A stretch of DNA of 64,000 nt from Martinezella lusitana (GTDB lineage: Bacteria; Pseudomonadota; Alphaproteobacteria; Rhizobiales; Rhizobiaceae). Positions 44,825 to 52,144 of this stretch are shown piece after piece. Under the pieces are notes generated by a model. It was given only the letters and a program-made list of their open reading frames with translations, was not told the DNA's origin and made no database searches. The position numbers and the translations under genes were made by a program. The stretch spans positions 62,001 to 126,000 of the forward strand of contig NZ_FMAF01000004.1 in assembly GCF_900094565.1 (NCBI RefSeq), written 5' to 3'. How positions within the stretch are numbered: position 1 is the stretch's first letter; every line of letters starts with the position of its first letter.

Positions 44825-45598
44825 ATGCTTGATCTTTATGGAACCCCAATAGAGTCACGCCTTCTTCTCGGCACCGCGCGTTATCCCTCGCCCATCGTCC
44901 TCGCAGAAGCGGTCAAGCGATCGGGGACAGGGATCCTCACCGTGTCGCTGCGCCGCGAAACGGCCGGCGGGCGCAATGGCGGCGCTTTCTTCGACATGAT
45001 CCGTGAGCTCGGCACTCGCGTTCTTCCCAATACCGCCGGCTGTCATGGCGCATCCGAGGCCGTGCTGACGGCGAAGATGGCGCGCGAGGTGTTTCAGACC
45101 AACTGGATCAAGCTGGAGGTGATCGGCAACCACGACACGCTGCAGCCGGACGTGTTTGCGCTCGTCGAAGCAGCTCGCATTCTCTCCGGCGAAGGTTTCG
45201 AGGTCTTTCCCTACACGACGGACGATCTGGTGGTGGCCGAACGGCTGCTCGAAGCTGGATGCAAGGTGCTGATGCCCTGGTGCGCGCCGATCGGAACGGC
45301 GGCGGGACCGCTCAATCTTTCCGCCCTTCGCTCGATGCGGGCGCATTTTCCCGATATTCCATTGATCGTGGACGCCGGTATCGGCCGGCCCTCCCACGCT
45401 GCCATCGTCATGGAGCTCGGCTTCGATGCCGTGCTGCTGAACACAGCAGTTGCCGGCGCCGGCGATCCCGCTGCCATGGCGGAAGCCTTTGCGAAGGCGA
45501 TCGATGCCGGCAGGCAAGCATTCGGCGCAGGCATGCTGGAGCCGCGCGACATGGCGGTGCCGTCGACGCCCGTGATCGGAAAGGCGGTTTTCGCATGA
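44825..45598 (+). CDS. thiG: Thiazole synthase ThiG
   Basis: A 257-residue TIM-barrel enzyme that joins deoxyxylulose phosphate, dehydroglycine and sulfur from ThiS to form the thiazole. K96 in '[10 protein letters not shown]' is the Schiff-base lysine. Also visible are '[14 protein letters not shown]' and '[14 protein letters not shown]' and the phosphate-site '[19 protein letters not shown]' (cited in part). It begins three bases after thiS and its stop overlaps the thiE start (ATGA). Confidence 0.97.
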   Translation: MLDLYGTPIESRLLLGTARYPSPIVLAEAVKRSGTGILTVSLRRETAGGRNGGAFFDMIRELGTRVLPNTAGCHGASEAVLTAKMAREVFQTNWIKLEVIGNHDTLQPDVFALVEAARILSGEGFEVFPYTTDDLVVAERLLEAGCKVLMPWCAPIGTAAGPLNLSALRSMRAHFPDIPLIVDAGIGRPSHAAIVMELGFDAVLLNTAVAGAGDPAAMAEAFAKAIDAGRQAFGAGMLEPRDMAVPSTPVIGKAVFA

Positions 45599-46209
45599 CG
45601 CTCGATCCGTTCTACCTGATCGTCGATAGTGCCGCCTGGATCGAAAGGCTGGTGCCGCTCGGCGTCAAGCTGGTGCAACTGCGCATAAAGGATCGTCCGC
45701 CGGCGGAGATACGCGCCGACATCCGGCAGGCAAAGGCCGTCTGCGCGGCACATGGATGCCAATTGATCGTCAACGACTATTGGAAACTCGCCATCGAGGA
45801 AGGCTGCGATTTCATCCATCTGGGTCAAGAGGATCTGGCGGCGGCCGATCTTGGCGCGATCCGCGCGGCCGGCTTGAAACTGGGCCTATCGACGCATGAC
45901 GAGGCGGAGCTGGCGACAGCACTTGCGGCGCATCCTGATTACATCGCGCTCGGTCCGATCTATCCCACCGTGCTCAAGGCGATGGCCTGGGCGCCGCAAG
46001 GTCTGGAACGCATCGGCCAATGGAAGGCCAAATTGCGCGAGATCCCTCTTGTCGCGATCGGCGGGCTGACCGTCGCGCGCATTGCCGGCGTGTTCGAAAA
46101 TGGCGCCGATAGCGCCGCCGTCGTCACCGACATCACACGCAATCCCGATCCCGAATCACGGACGCTCGAATGGATTAGGGCAACGCACGATCGCATTCCA
46201 ACCAATTAA
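45595..46209 (+). CDS. thiE: Thiamine-phosphate synthase ThiE
   Basis: A 204-residue TIM-barrel enzyme joining the pyrimidine and thiazole halves to thiamine phosphate. 'VQLRIKD' stands for the common QLREKD/QLRxK pyrophosphate site; '[25 protein letters not shown]' carries the N-D metal site. The family's 'GPIFPTxTK' appears as '[10 protein letters not shown]', losing the second threonine. It is the last gene of the operon (thiC-thiO-thiS-thiG-thiE). A hydroxymethylpyrimidine kinase (ThiD) would have to be elsewhere. Confidence 0.93.
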   Translation: MTLDPFYLIVDSAAWIERLVPLGVKLVQLRIKDRPPAEIRADIRQAKAVCAAHGCQLIVNDYWKLAIEEGCDFIHLGQEDLAAADLGAIRAAGLKLGLSTHDEAELATALAAHPDYIALGPIYPTVLKAMAWAPQGLERIGQWKAKLREIPLVAIGGLTVARIAGVFENGADSAAVVTDITRNPDPESRTLEWIRATHDRIPTN

Positions 46210-46365
46210 TGCGGCGCGAGATCACAGCGCCGACACCGGTTTTCAAAGGCTTAGCGCCGATGAACGGCGCATTCATAAAACATTCAGGTGAACATAATCA
46301 TGCTTAGAACGTTAGATAAATGACTCGCGCATTCGCTGAGCATGAAGACTGCTTTGGAGGTAGTC

Positions 46366-46713
46366 ATGATAAAGAAAACAATTCTTACGGTTTTGCTGGC
46401 CGCTACGGTCGTAGGCGGCGCACTCGCGCCCGTCAGCAACGCACAGGCGCAGTATTATGACGGGCGCCCGCCCTATCGGGGCGACTGGCGTGGACATGAC
46501 GATTGGCGCCGCCATCATCACCATGGCAATGGTGGTGCAATCGCAGGCGGCGTCGCCGCAGGTCTCCTCGGCGGCCTGATCGTCGGTGGCGCACTTGCCA
46601 ACCGCGGCCCGGTTTACGAGGCACCTCCGCCGAGATGCTGGCTGGAGAACCGCGAGGTTCAAAACCAGTATGACGACGGTTGGCACTACGAGCGCGTCCG
46701 CGTCTGCAATTAA
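46366..46713 (+). CDS. Small secreted His-rich, glycine-zipper protein
   Basis: A 115-residue secreted or envelope protein. The start at 46366 has GGAGG and gives a signal peptide 'MIKKTILTVLLAATVVGGAL...' cleaved near 'NAQA-QYY'. The mature part has 'HDDWRRHHHHGNGG' (a possible metal-binding patch), then a hydrophobic glycine-zipper 'IAGGVAAGLLGGLIVGGALA' (about residues 66-85) and a C-terminal disulfide-type 'RCWLENREV...VRVCN'. Glycine-zipper outer-membrane or BA14K-like proteins are common in rhizobia. Function unknown. A terminator hairpin follows. Confidence 0.8.
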   Translation: MIKKTILTVLLAATVVGGALAPVSNAQAQYYDGRPPYRGDWRGHDDWRRHHHHGNGGAIAGGVAAGLLGGLIVGGALANRGPVYEAPPPRCWLENREVQNQYDDGWHYERVRVCN

Positions 46714-46769
46714 GCAATCAACTGGGCATCGGCTCCAGGCTGGTGCCCGGCTTGATAAACCAACTTGGA

Positions 46770-46804
46770 TTGCCGGCGGCCGAAACCGCCGGCAAACTGT
46801 TTCT
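46770..46804 (+). terminator. Intrinsic terminator after small secreted protein
   Basis: TTGCCGGCGG (46770-46779) and CCGCCGGCAA (46786-46795) form a perfect ten-pair stem with a six-base loop, followed by ACTGTTTCT. It lies between this gene and the convergent DUF1989 gene. Confidence 0.65.
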
Positions 46805-46835
46805 ATAGCCTTACGGACGCAAGCCGTTTGCAGAC

Positions 46836-47696
46836 CTAAAGGCCATGTGTTCCCGGATAGGGGCTGCGCTCGGGAAAGGCGCGGCCGGCAAGACTTTCCG
46901 GTTCCGGCTGCCAGATTTCCACGCGAAGCGGATAACACGGCGCCAAATCGCTCGAATGGCCGCTGCCGCAATCGCCGCCCGGACACGCCGATAGTGCGCC
47001 GAGAAGATCGATCTCCGCAAAGAATTCAATGAAATCGCCAGGACGCACCGGGCTCGCCTTCATAAAATATTGGTGCGTGTCGCGCGTAAAGCCCGTGCAC
47101 ATGAAGACGTTCAGCACGTCATGGACATGGGCCTCCGCCTCGCGGACAGGAATGTTCATTTCAGAGGCGAGCGCTCGCGACAGGTTTGAATGGCAGCAGT
47201 GGTGATAGTCGTCGCCTTTCAGCAGACGGTTGGTATAGGGATCGCAGCGCGTGCCGATGACATCGTGGATGCCGGCGCCATCGGCGTCCCAGCCATACCA
47301 GCCGAGCGTGTCATAGGTGATCGTCGCCATCGGCCGCAGATAGGGCAGAGTGCTCCACAGCCGGTCGCCGACGCCGACATGCGTGGCATGAAGCGCGCGG
47401 GTCTTGCCGCTGAAGAAGCGTTCGGAGAGGTCGGCGGCGTTCCAGAGATTGAGGTCGCCGACCTGCGAACCCTCCGTGCTGACGATGCGAAAGAAATGCC
47501 CTTTCGGCACGCGGAAGCTGCCGGCTTCGCGCGGCGGCACGATGATTTCCGCGATCTTGCTCATGCTTCGCCTTGCGGCATGCAGCACATCCAGACCGGC
47601 CGGCGGCAGCGTTTCATTCGGATAGACGACAACCGGCGGCTTGCTGCGCCGTTCTTCGGCGTCGGAGGGAGCGGGCATGTCGATAGTCCTGTGCAT
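46836..47696 (-). CDS. DUF1989 / urea-carboxylase-associated family protein
   Basis: A 286-residue cytoplasmic protein of the DUF1989 family (urea amidolyase-associated type). The start is ATG at 47696 with AAGGA; a GTG directly before it and an ATG at 47678 are alternatives. Family marks are 'VPKGHFFRIVSTEGSQVGDLNLWN' (cited in part), 'TLGWYGWDADGAGIHDVIGTRCDPY' and 'HHCCHSNL'; the His and Cys cluster suggests a metal site. Members are associated with urea or guanidine/carboxyguanidine use, and some act with aminomethyltransferase-like genes. No urea carboxylase is nearby, so the role is open. Divergent from a LysR gene with a perfect dyad between them. Confidence 0.85.
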   Translation of the reverse strand: MHRTIDMPAPSDAEERRSKPPVVVYPNETLPPAGLDVLHAARRSMSKIAEIIVPPREAGSFRVPKGHFFRIVSTEGSQVGDLNLWNAADLSERFFSGKTRALHATHVGVGDRLWSTLPYLRPMATITYDTLGWYGWDADGAGIHDVIGTRCDPYTNRLLKGDDYHHCCHSNLSRALASEMNIPVREAEAHVHDVLNVFMCTGFTRDTHQYFMKASPVRPGDFIEFFAEIDLLGALSACPGGDCGSGHSSDLAPCYPLRVEIWQPEPESLAGRAFPERSPYPGTHGL

Positions 47697-47814
47697 CACA
47701 ATCCTTCATCCTTTACCGATTCACCTACCTGCTTCATTCCGCGAGCGAGGCAACGGTTTCGGCTGCACTCTAGCGAGATCAGCCCATTGCACAACGTCGA
47801 TTGTCCTTGCGCTC

Positions 47815-47835
47815 TGGCTAAGTTTTACTTAGCCA
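47815..47835. promoter_or_regulatory. Perfect LysR-type dyad in divergent region
   Basis: TGGCTAAG (47815-47822), TTTTA, CTTAGCCA (47828-47835): eight-base perfect arms. The core TAAGTTTTACTTA (47819-47831) fits the LysR box T-N11-A. It lies six bases before the LysR start codon and about 120 bases from the DUF1989 gene start, so it should control at least the regulator gene itself. Confidence 0.6.
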
Positions 47836-47841
47836 TAACCT

Positions 47842-48726
47842 ATGCGTCATATCCCTCTCGCCTCCCTTCGCGCCTTAGAGGCGGCCGTGCGTCATGAGAG
47901 TTTCGTCAAGGCGGCCGCAGAGCTCAATCTGACGGCGGCCGGCGTCAGCCAGCATGTGCGGTCGATGGAGAACTGGCTCGGCGTTTCGCTGTTCATGCGT
48001 CATGCCCGCGGCGTGACGCTGACGGCAGCGGGCCGCGAATTCGGAGCGGCGGTGGCAAACGGCCTTGGACATATCGATATCGCCGCCAGGCAATTGAAGC
48101 TCGAGGCCCATGACCGGCCGGTCAGCGTCGCCTGCATCGCGTCCGTCGCCACCCGCTGGCTGATCCCGCAATTGCCGGCATTCAGGAGAGAGCATCCGGA
48201 TATTCGCATCAACATCGTCTATGCGCTTGATGCAATGACGCCGGAGGCTGCAAGCGTCGATCTGCTGATCCGCCACGGGACGAGACCAGGAGCGGCCGCT
48301 ATCGCGCTATTGAGCGGCGAGACGCGGCCGACCTGCTCGGCAGAGTTCGAGCTTCGTCATGGGCCAATCACGGCACCAACCGACCTGATCGACGCGGACC
48401 TTCTGCATGACGAAACCACAAGCTCCTGGGCGCGCTGGTTCGCGCTTGCCGGTATCCGCGCGCCTCCGAAACCCGGACCAATCTTTGCCGATTTCAGCCT
48501 GATGATCGGATCGGTTATCGGTGGGCAGGGCATCGGCCTCTGCCCGACCGCGCTGATTACCGACGAGCTGGCCAATGGAACACTCGTCACGCTCTTCGAC
48601 ACACCTTCGGACATGGACAAATCCTATTGGCTCATCGAAGCCAACCGCCTTTCCGCTGAAGCAGAAATCTTTCGCGACTGGCTCATTGCAGTAAGCCCGA
48701 CATCCCGAAACAGTCAGGGCACCTGA
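47842..48726 (+). CDS. LysR-family regulator (GcvA-like)
   Basis: A 294-residue regulator. The helix-turn-helix 'SFVKAAAELNLTAAGVSQHVRSMENWLGVSLF' (residues about 20-51, cited in part) is followed by the substrate-binding domain with 'ATRWLIPQLPAFRREHPDI' and 'VIGGQGIGLCPTALI', as in GcvA-type members. It has no convincing Shine-Dalgarno; the space is taken by the perfect dyad at 47815-47835. Its gene partner is the DUF1989 gene on the other strand. Confidence 0.9.
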   Translation: MRHIPLASLRALEAAVRHESFVKAAAELNLTAAGVSQHVRSMENWLGVSLFMRHARGVTLTAAGREFGAAVANGLGHIDIAARQLKLEAHDRPVSVACIASVATRWLIPQLPAFRREHPDIRINIVYALDAMTPEAASVDLLIRHGTRPGAAAIALLSGETRPTCSAEFELRHGPITAPTDLIDADLLHDETTSSWARWFALAGIRAPPKPGPIFADFSLMIGSVIGGQGIGLCPTALITDELANGTLVTLFDTPSDMDKSYWLIEANRLSAEAEIFRDWLIAVSPTSRNSQGT

Positions 48727-48777
48727 GGCTCGTGCACAACGGGGCAGCGAAGCGATCGACGAGGCGCCCTTGCCGTT

Positions 48778-49803
48778 TCAAAGGCTTTCCGCCGTGACGG
48801 TCAGAAAGCGTACCGGCTCGGCATCGATATCGGTATCGATCAGGCCGAGGCGCTTCAACGTCAGGTCGATGGCGCGGCGCGCCTGCACTTCCGGGGCCTG
48901 ATCGAGAACGATCGTCATCAAGCCTTCCTTCAGGTAGCCGCGCGTCGCATCCGAAAGTTCATGGCCGACCCAGAAGACCGATTGCTTACGGCGGCGGCGA
49001 AGAACCGTCGCGATTGCGGCGTTGTCGCCGCCGGCGCTGTAAAGACCGGCAATATCGGGATAGCGATCGAGGGCGCTGGACAACAGTTCCATCGTCTTCA
49101 TCTCGTCATCCTCGTCGAACATGACTTCGGCAAAGCAATGGGATGGGTTCGCATTCGCAAGCAGATAGTCGGAAAAGCCGCGGATGCGCGCCTTGTGGTT
49201 CTCGTAGGCCCCGCTGTGACAGAGGGCGACGAAGGTGCCCGCGCACCCGGCCTGCATGCGCGCCATATAAAAGGCGGCGGTGCGTCCGGCCGCCTCGTTG
49301 TCGATGCCGACATAGGCAAGTTCCGGTGCCGGCCGCGTCATGATCTGCACGACAGGGATGCCGCCGGCGGCCGCCTTGCGGACGCTGCCGACCACATCGG
49401 GGTGATCGGGCGCGACGACGATGAGCGCCGAACGGCGGGCTTGCGGGGTGGCGATATGGCGTGAAAAATCGGCTGGGTCATTTTCACGCGCAAAGGTCCG
49501 CTGGATGAGAATATCCTTGTCGAGCAAGGCGGCGATGCGTTCGAAGGCGCGATTGAGCCTGGAGTAGAAATAGGTTTCCGGCCGAAGCAGCACAACTTCG
49601 ATGCGCACCAGCCCGTGCCTTGTGCCGGCAGGCGGTGTGCGATAGCCAAGCCGTTTGGCTGCAATGAATATTTTCTCCGCCGTCTCAGGCAGCACATTGC
49701 CGCGCCCGTTCAGCGCTCGCTCCACCGTGGCAGCACCGACACCGGCAGCGGCAGCCACATCCTTCAGCGTAACTTTCGCCACGTCTCCCCCATCTTCTCC
49801 CAT
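48778..49803 (-). CDS. LacI-family regulator (solitary)
   Basis: A 341-residue regulator. The DNA-binding headpiece is 'VTLKDVAAAAGVGAATVERALNGRGN' (residues 11-36, cited in part), with Ala-Ala-Thr-Val-Glu in the recognition helix instead of the usual S-x-T-V-S, so its operator specificity may be unusual. The sugar-binding-protein-like domain has 'VVAPDHPDVVGSVRKAAAGGIPVVQIM' in part and 'GLYSAGGDNAAIATVL'. The ATG at 49803 is six bases from a perfect 18-base palindrome; GTG at 49782, preceded by GGGGGAG, is an alternative start. No sugar genes are next to it. Confidence 0.9.
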   Translation of the reverse strand: MGEDGGDVAKVTLKDVAAAAGVGAATVERALNGRGNVLPETAEKIFIAAKRLGYRTPPAGTRHGLVRIEVVLLRPETYFYSRLNRAFERIAALLDKDILIQRTFARENDPADFSRHIATPQARRSALIVVAPDHPDVVGSVRKAAAGGIPVVQIMTRPAPELAYVGIDNEAAGRTAAFYMARMQAGCAGTFVALCHSGAYENHKARIRGFSDYLLANANPSHCFAEVMFDEDDEMKTMELLSSALDRYPDIAGLYSAGGDNAAIATVLRRRRKQSVFWVGHELSDATRGYLKEGLMTIVLDQAPEVQARRAIDLTLKRLGLIDTDIDAEPVRFLTVTAESL

Positions 49804-49808
49804 AGTCC

Positions 49809-49826
49809 ATGATCAGATCTGATCAT
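49809..49826. promoter_or_regulatory. Perfect 18-base palindrome upstream of the solitary LacI gene
   Basis: ATGATCAGA followed by TCTGATCAT (49809-49826), with no spacer. LacI-family operators are palindromes of this length, so autoregulation is likely. It is adjacent to the start codon, where a bound protein would block transcription. Confidence 0.5.
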
Positions 49827-49858
49827 AGATTCGCGGCCGCCGAAAGAGGGCTTCGGCT

Positions 49859-50743
49859 TCAGCCAAAGCGGGCCACAAGGAAATCGATCGCGCTCCGCAA
49901 CATCGCGGTGGGACGGCGATCCGGCGCATAGACCAGATGCATCGGTGTCGGCTTGTACGACCATTGCGGCAGCACAGGCTCCAGCCTGCCCGCATCGAGA
50001 TCGGCTGCCAGGAGCAGCTCCGGCTGCAGGGCGATACCGGCGCCATGCAGGGCGGCGATGCGGAGAGCCGCCCCCTGGTTCGTGGTGAACCTGCTGCTGG
50101 TAGCGATCTCGCGCGTTTCGCCCCCGGGACCGACCAAATGCCATCGACCTTGGGTGCGCCAATAGGAATGGCCAAGGCACATATGGTTGGCGAGCTCCTC
50201 GGGCCTTTCCGGCCTGCCGCAGCGGTCGAGATAGTCGGGCGATGCCGCGAGAATCCGGCGATAGGGTTTTAGCGGGCGTGCGACCAGATTGGTATTCGTC
50301 AGGGCTCCGATATGAATGCCAAGTTCATAGCCCTCGCCGATCAAATCATGAGGGTTGTTGTCGAGCGCCAGATCGACGCTGACTTCAAGATTCTGACGCA
50401 GGTACTCGACGAGAGCCGGGACGAGACTTTGGGTCCCGAAACTGACCGGCGCGACGAGCCGCAACCGGCCACGCGGCGCCGATTGCAATTCCGACGCCGA
50501 TGCCTCGGCCAGATCGACCTCCGTCAACACCGTCTTGCATCGCTCATAATAGAGCTTGCCGACCTCGGTCAGCTGGTGGCGGCGCGTGGTGCGATGGAGC
50601 AATCGTGCGCCGAGGCGCTGTTCGATCGTCCTGATATGCTTGGCGACCATGGTGGCCGATACCTGGCTGGTCTCCGCCGCAGCTGCGAAGCTCCCATGCT
50701 CGACGACCCTGACGAACATCGCCATACCAGCCAACTTATCCAC
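49859..50743 (-). CDS. LysR-family regulator
   Basis: A 294-residue regulator when started at GTG 50743, which gives the usual '(M)DKLAGMAMFVRVVEHGSFAAAAE' N-terminus (cited in part); a longer ATG frame from 50809 is less typical and has no ribosome site. The helix-turn-helix runs 'SQVSATMVAKHIRTIEQRLGARLL' and the effector domain 'GRLRLVAPVSFGTQSLVP'. The pattern is that of the large CrgA/DhcR-like group, often repressors of small neighbouring enzymes. Divergent from the tautomerase gene, with a 15-base dyad between them. Confidence 0.88.
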   Translation of the reverse strand: MDKLAGMAMFVRVVEHGSFAAAAETSQVSATMVAKHIRTIEQRLGARLLHRTTRRHQLTEVGKLYYERCKTVLTEVDLAEASASELQSAPRGRLRLVAPVSFGTQSLVPALVEYLRQNLEVSVDLALDNNPHDLIGEGYELGIHIGALTNTNLVARPLKPYRRILAASPDYLDRCGRPERPEELANHMCLGHSYWRTQGRWHLVGPGGETREIATSSRFTTNQGAALRIAALHGAGIALQPELLLAADLDAGRLEPVLPQWSYKPTPMHLVYAPDRRPTAMLRSAIDFLVARFG

Positions 50744-50807
50744 GATTACATACCTATAGGTTCGGAATGAAGCGAATGGCAGCGTATTTATCGATTTCTG
50801 GTTTTGC

Positions 50808-50842
50808 AAGATAGTCGGAGATGCCTAATCTCAGGCTATCTT
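50808..50842. promoter_or_regulatory. Imperfect 15-base dyad before the tautomerase gene
   Basis: AAGATAGTCGGAGAT (50808-50822) and ATCTCAGGCTATCTT (50828-50842) match at 13 of 15 positions as inverted repeat with a five-base centre. It lies 16 bases before the tautomerase ATG and 64 bases from the LysR start. It could be the LysR operator or, if transcribed, an mRNA hairpin. Confidence 0.45.
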
Positions 50843-50858
50843 CTATCAAGGAGCCGTC

Positions 50859-51044
50859 ATGCCCATCTTGCGCTTGGAAATGCATCCCGGACGCACACAG
50901 GACCAGAAGCGTGCCTTCGTTCGCGAAGCGACCAAGGTCGTCGTCGAAACGCTCGTTTGCCCGCCGGAATCGGTGGAAATCATCATTACCGAGATTTCGA
51001 AGGAATCCTGGGCGACGGCGGGCAAACTGAAATCGGATGGCTGA
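50859..51044 (+). CDS. 4-oxalocrotonate tautomerase-like protein
   Basis: A 61-residue enzyme of the 4-OT family, the small hexameric type. After loss of the start Met the N-terminus is proline ('MPILRLEMHPGRT'), the catalytic base; the C-terminal 'ESWATAGKLKSD' stands for the usual WGxGG. AAGGAG lies six bases upstream. The substrate is unknown, since no catechol meta-cleavage genes are near. Beside a divergent LysR and close to an aromatic catabolic locus, an aromatic or keto-acid role is plausible. Confidence 0.88.
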   Translation: MPILRLEMHPGRTQDQKRAFVREATKVVVETLVCPPESVEIIITEISKESWATAGKLKSDG

Positions 51045-51090
51045 GAAGGTCCGATCTGATCATCATTGGGCCTGACGACCAAATCGGCCG

Positions 51091-51357
51091 TCAGGCCTCG
51101 TTCGTCGTCAAGCTCCGACGCCCCCAGCCCTCGGCCCAATCCATCAGACGGGCCAATTCCTGCTTGAGGGCATGCGAACGGATGATATCGGCGGCGTGGT
51201 CGATATTGGTGCGCGGATTGTAAAATGCGCCGATCTCCTCGCCGCTGTCCCGTCTTGCAGCCTCCAGGCGGGACTTTACTTCCTCCACTTCGGCCTTCAC
51301 CGCAAAGTACCGCTTCATGACCTCAATGAGGTCGCGGTCGCTTGCATTCATTTCCAT
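51091..51357 (-). CDS. Small uncharacterised helical protein
   Basis: An 88-residue protein with a good GGTGGAG site before ATG (a second ATG two codons on is possible). Residues 8-40 are a charged helix ('LIEVMKRYFAVKAEVEEVKSRLE', cited in part) suited to a coiled coil; the C-terminal half is basic-aromatic. No signal or membrane segment. I do not recognise the family. It is convergent with the tautomerase gene; independent evidence that it is real is the ribosome site and charged-helix composition. Confidence 0.6.
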   Translation of the reverse strand: MEMNASDRDLIEVMKRYFAVKAEVEEVKSRLEAARRDSGEEIGAFYNPRTNIDHAADIIRSHALKQELARLMDWAEGWGRRSLTTNEA

Positions 51358-51498
51358 GCATACTCCACCTTACTAATTTTAGCCCTTCGCAATGATCCGA
51401 TTCGAGTGGCGAAATCTAGATCCTTGTTTAGCCGGCGAGATGGTTGCGATGGATGAGGCAGGATCGCAGCGCGGCAAGCAGCGGAATTGCGGTGCGAA

Positions 51499-51972
51499 CT
51501 ACGACCAGTTTTCCTTGACCGACTGCATCACCACATTGGTCGATGTGCTCGCCACGAAAGGCAGGCTGGAAATCTTCTCGCCCAAGACGATACGGTAGCG
51601 ACGAATATCTGATGTCCGCACTTTCAGAAGATAATCGAAGCGGCCGGCGATCATATGGCACTCCTCGATTTCCTTGATCTTCTTGACTGCATTGTTGAAG
51701 CTGAGCAAAGCTTGCTCGCGCGTATCCGTCAGCTTCACTTCGGCAAAGGCGACATGGTCGAGGCCGAGCTTGATTGGATTGAGCACCGCCTTGAAGCCAT
51801 CGATATAGCCGGAATCGATCAGTTTCTTCAGTCGTGCCTGGCAAGGGGTCTTGGAAAGACCGACCCGCTCGGAAAGCTCGGTGATCGACATGCGGCCGTC
51901 TTCGACCAGTGCATCGAGAATCTTTTGATCGAACTGGTCTATTTCACTGGATTTTATCATTTTTGTAGGCAT
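51499..51972 (-). CDS. putR: Lrp/AsnC-family regulator, PutR
   Basis: A 157-residue Lrp-type regulator with an N-terminal helix-turn-helix ('DGRMSITELSERVGLSKTPCQARLKKL', residues about 25-51, cited in part) and a C-terminal RAM ligand domain ('IEECHMIAGRFDYLLKVRTSD'). It is divergent from putA. In Agrobacterium and Rhizobium PutR of this type activates putA when proline is present. ATGs at 51972 and 51960 both lie near an AGGA; the first is only just adjacent to it. Confidence 0.9.
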   Translation of the reverse strand: MPTKMIKSSEIDQFDQKILDALVEDGRMSITELSERVGLSKTPCQARLKKLIDSGYIDGFKAVLNPIKLGLDHVAFAEVKLTDTREQALLSFNNAVKKIKEIEECHMIAGRFDYLLKVRTSDIRRYRIVLGEKISSLPFVASTSTNVVMQSVKENWS

Positions 51973-52027
51973 TCCTATTTGAAATACGGGCTATTGAAGT
52001 CCAATATGACTAGAAAGCCGCAGTTTC

Positions 52028-52042
52028 AAGGCGGAACGCCTT
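52028..52042. promoter_or_regulatory. Short dyad between putR and putA
   Basis: AAGGCG (52028-52033), GAA, CGCCTT (52037-52042) is a perfect dyad about 100 bases before putA and 55 bases before putR. Lrp sites are often loose, so this could be unrelated; it may also form a small leader hairpin. Confidence 0.3.
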
Positions 52043-52144
52043 TCCAGAATGAAGTATGTTTGCATCGAAGCAACGGGAGAGCTGCAGAAGGCGAAATTGC
52101 TCGCGCCTGCCAGGCTACCGGGACCCTTGCACCTTGAGGTTATC

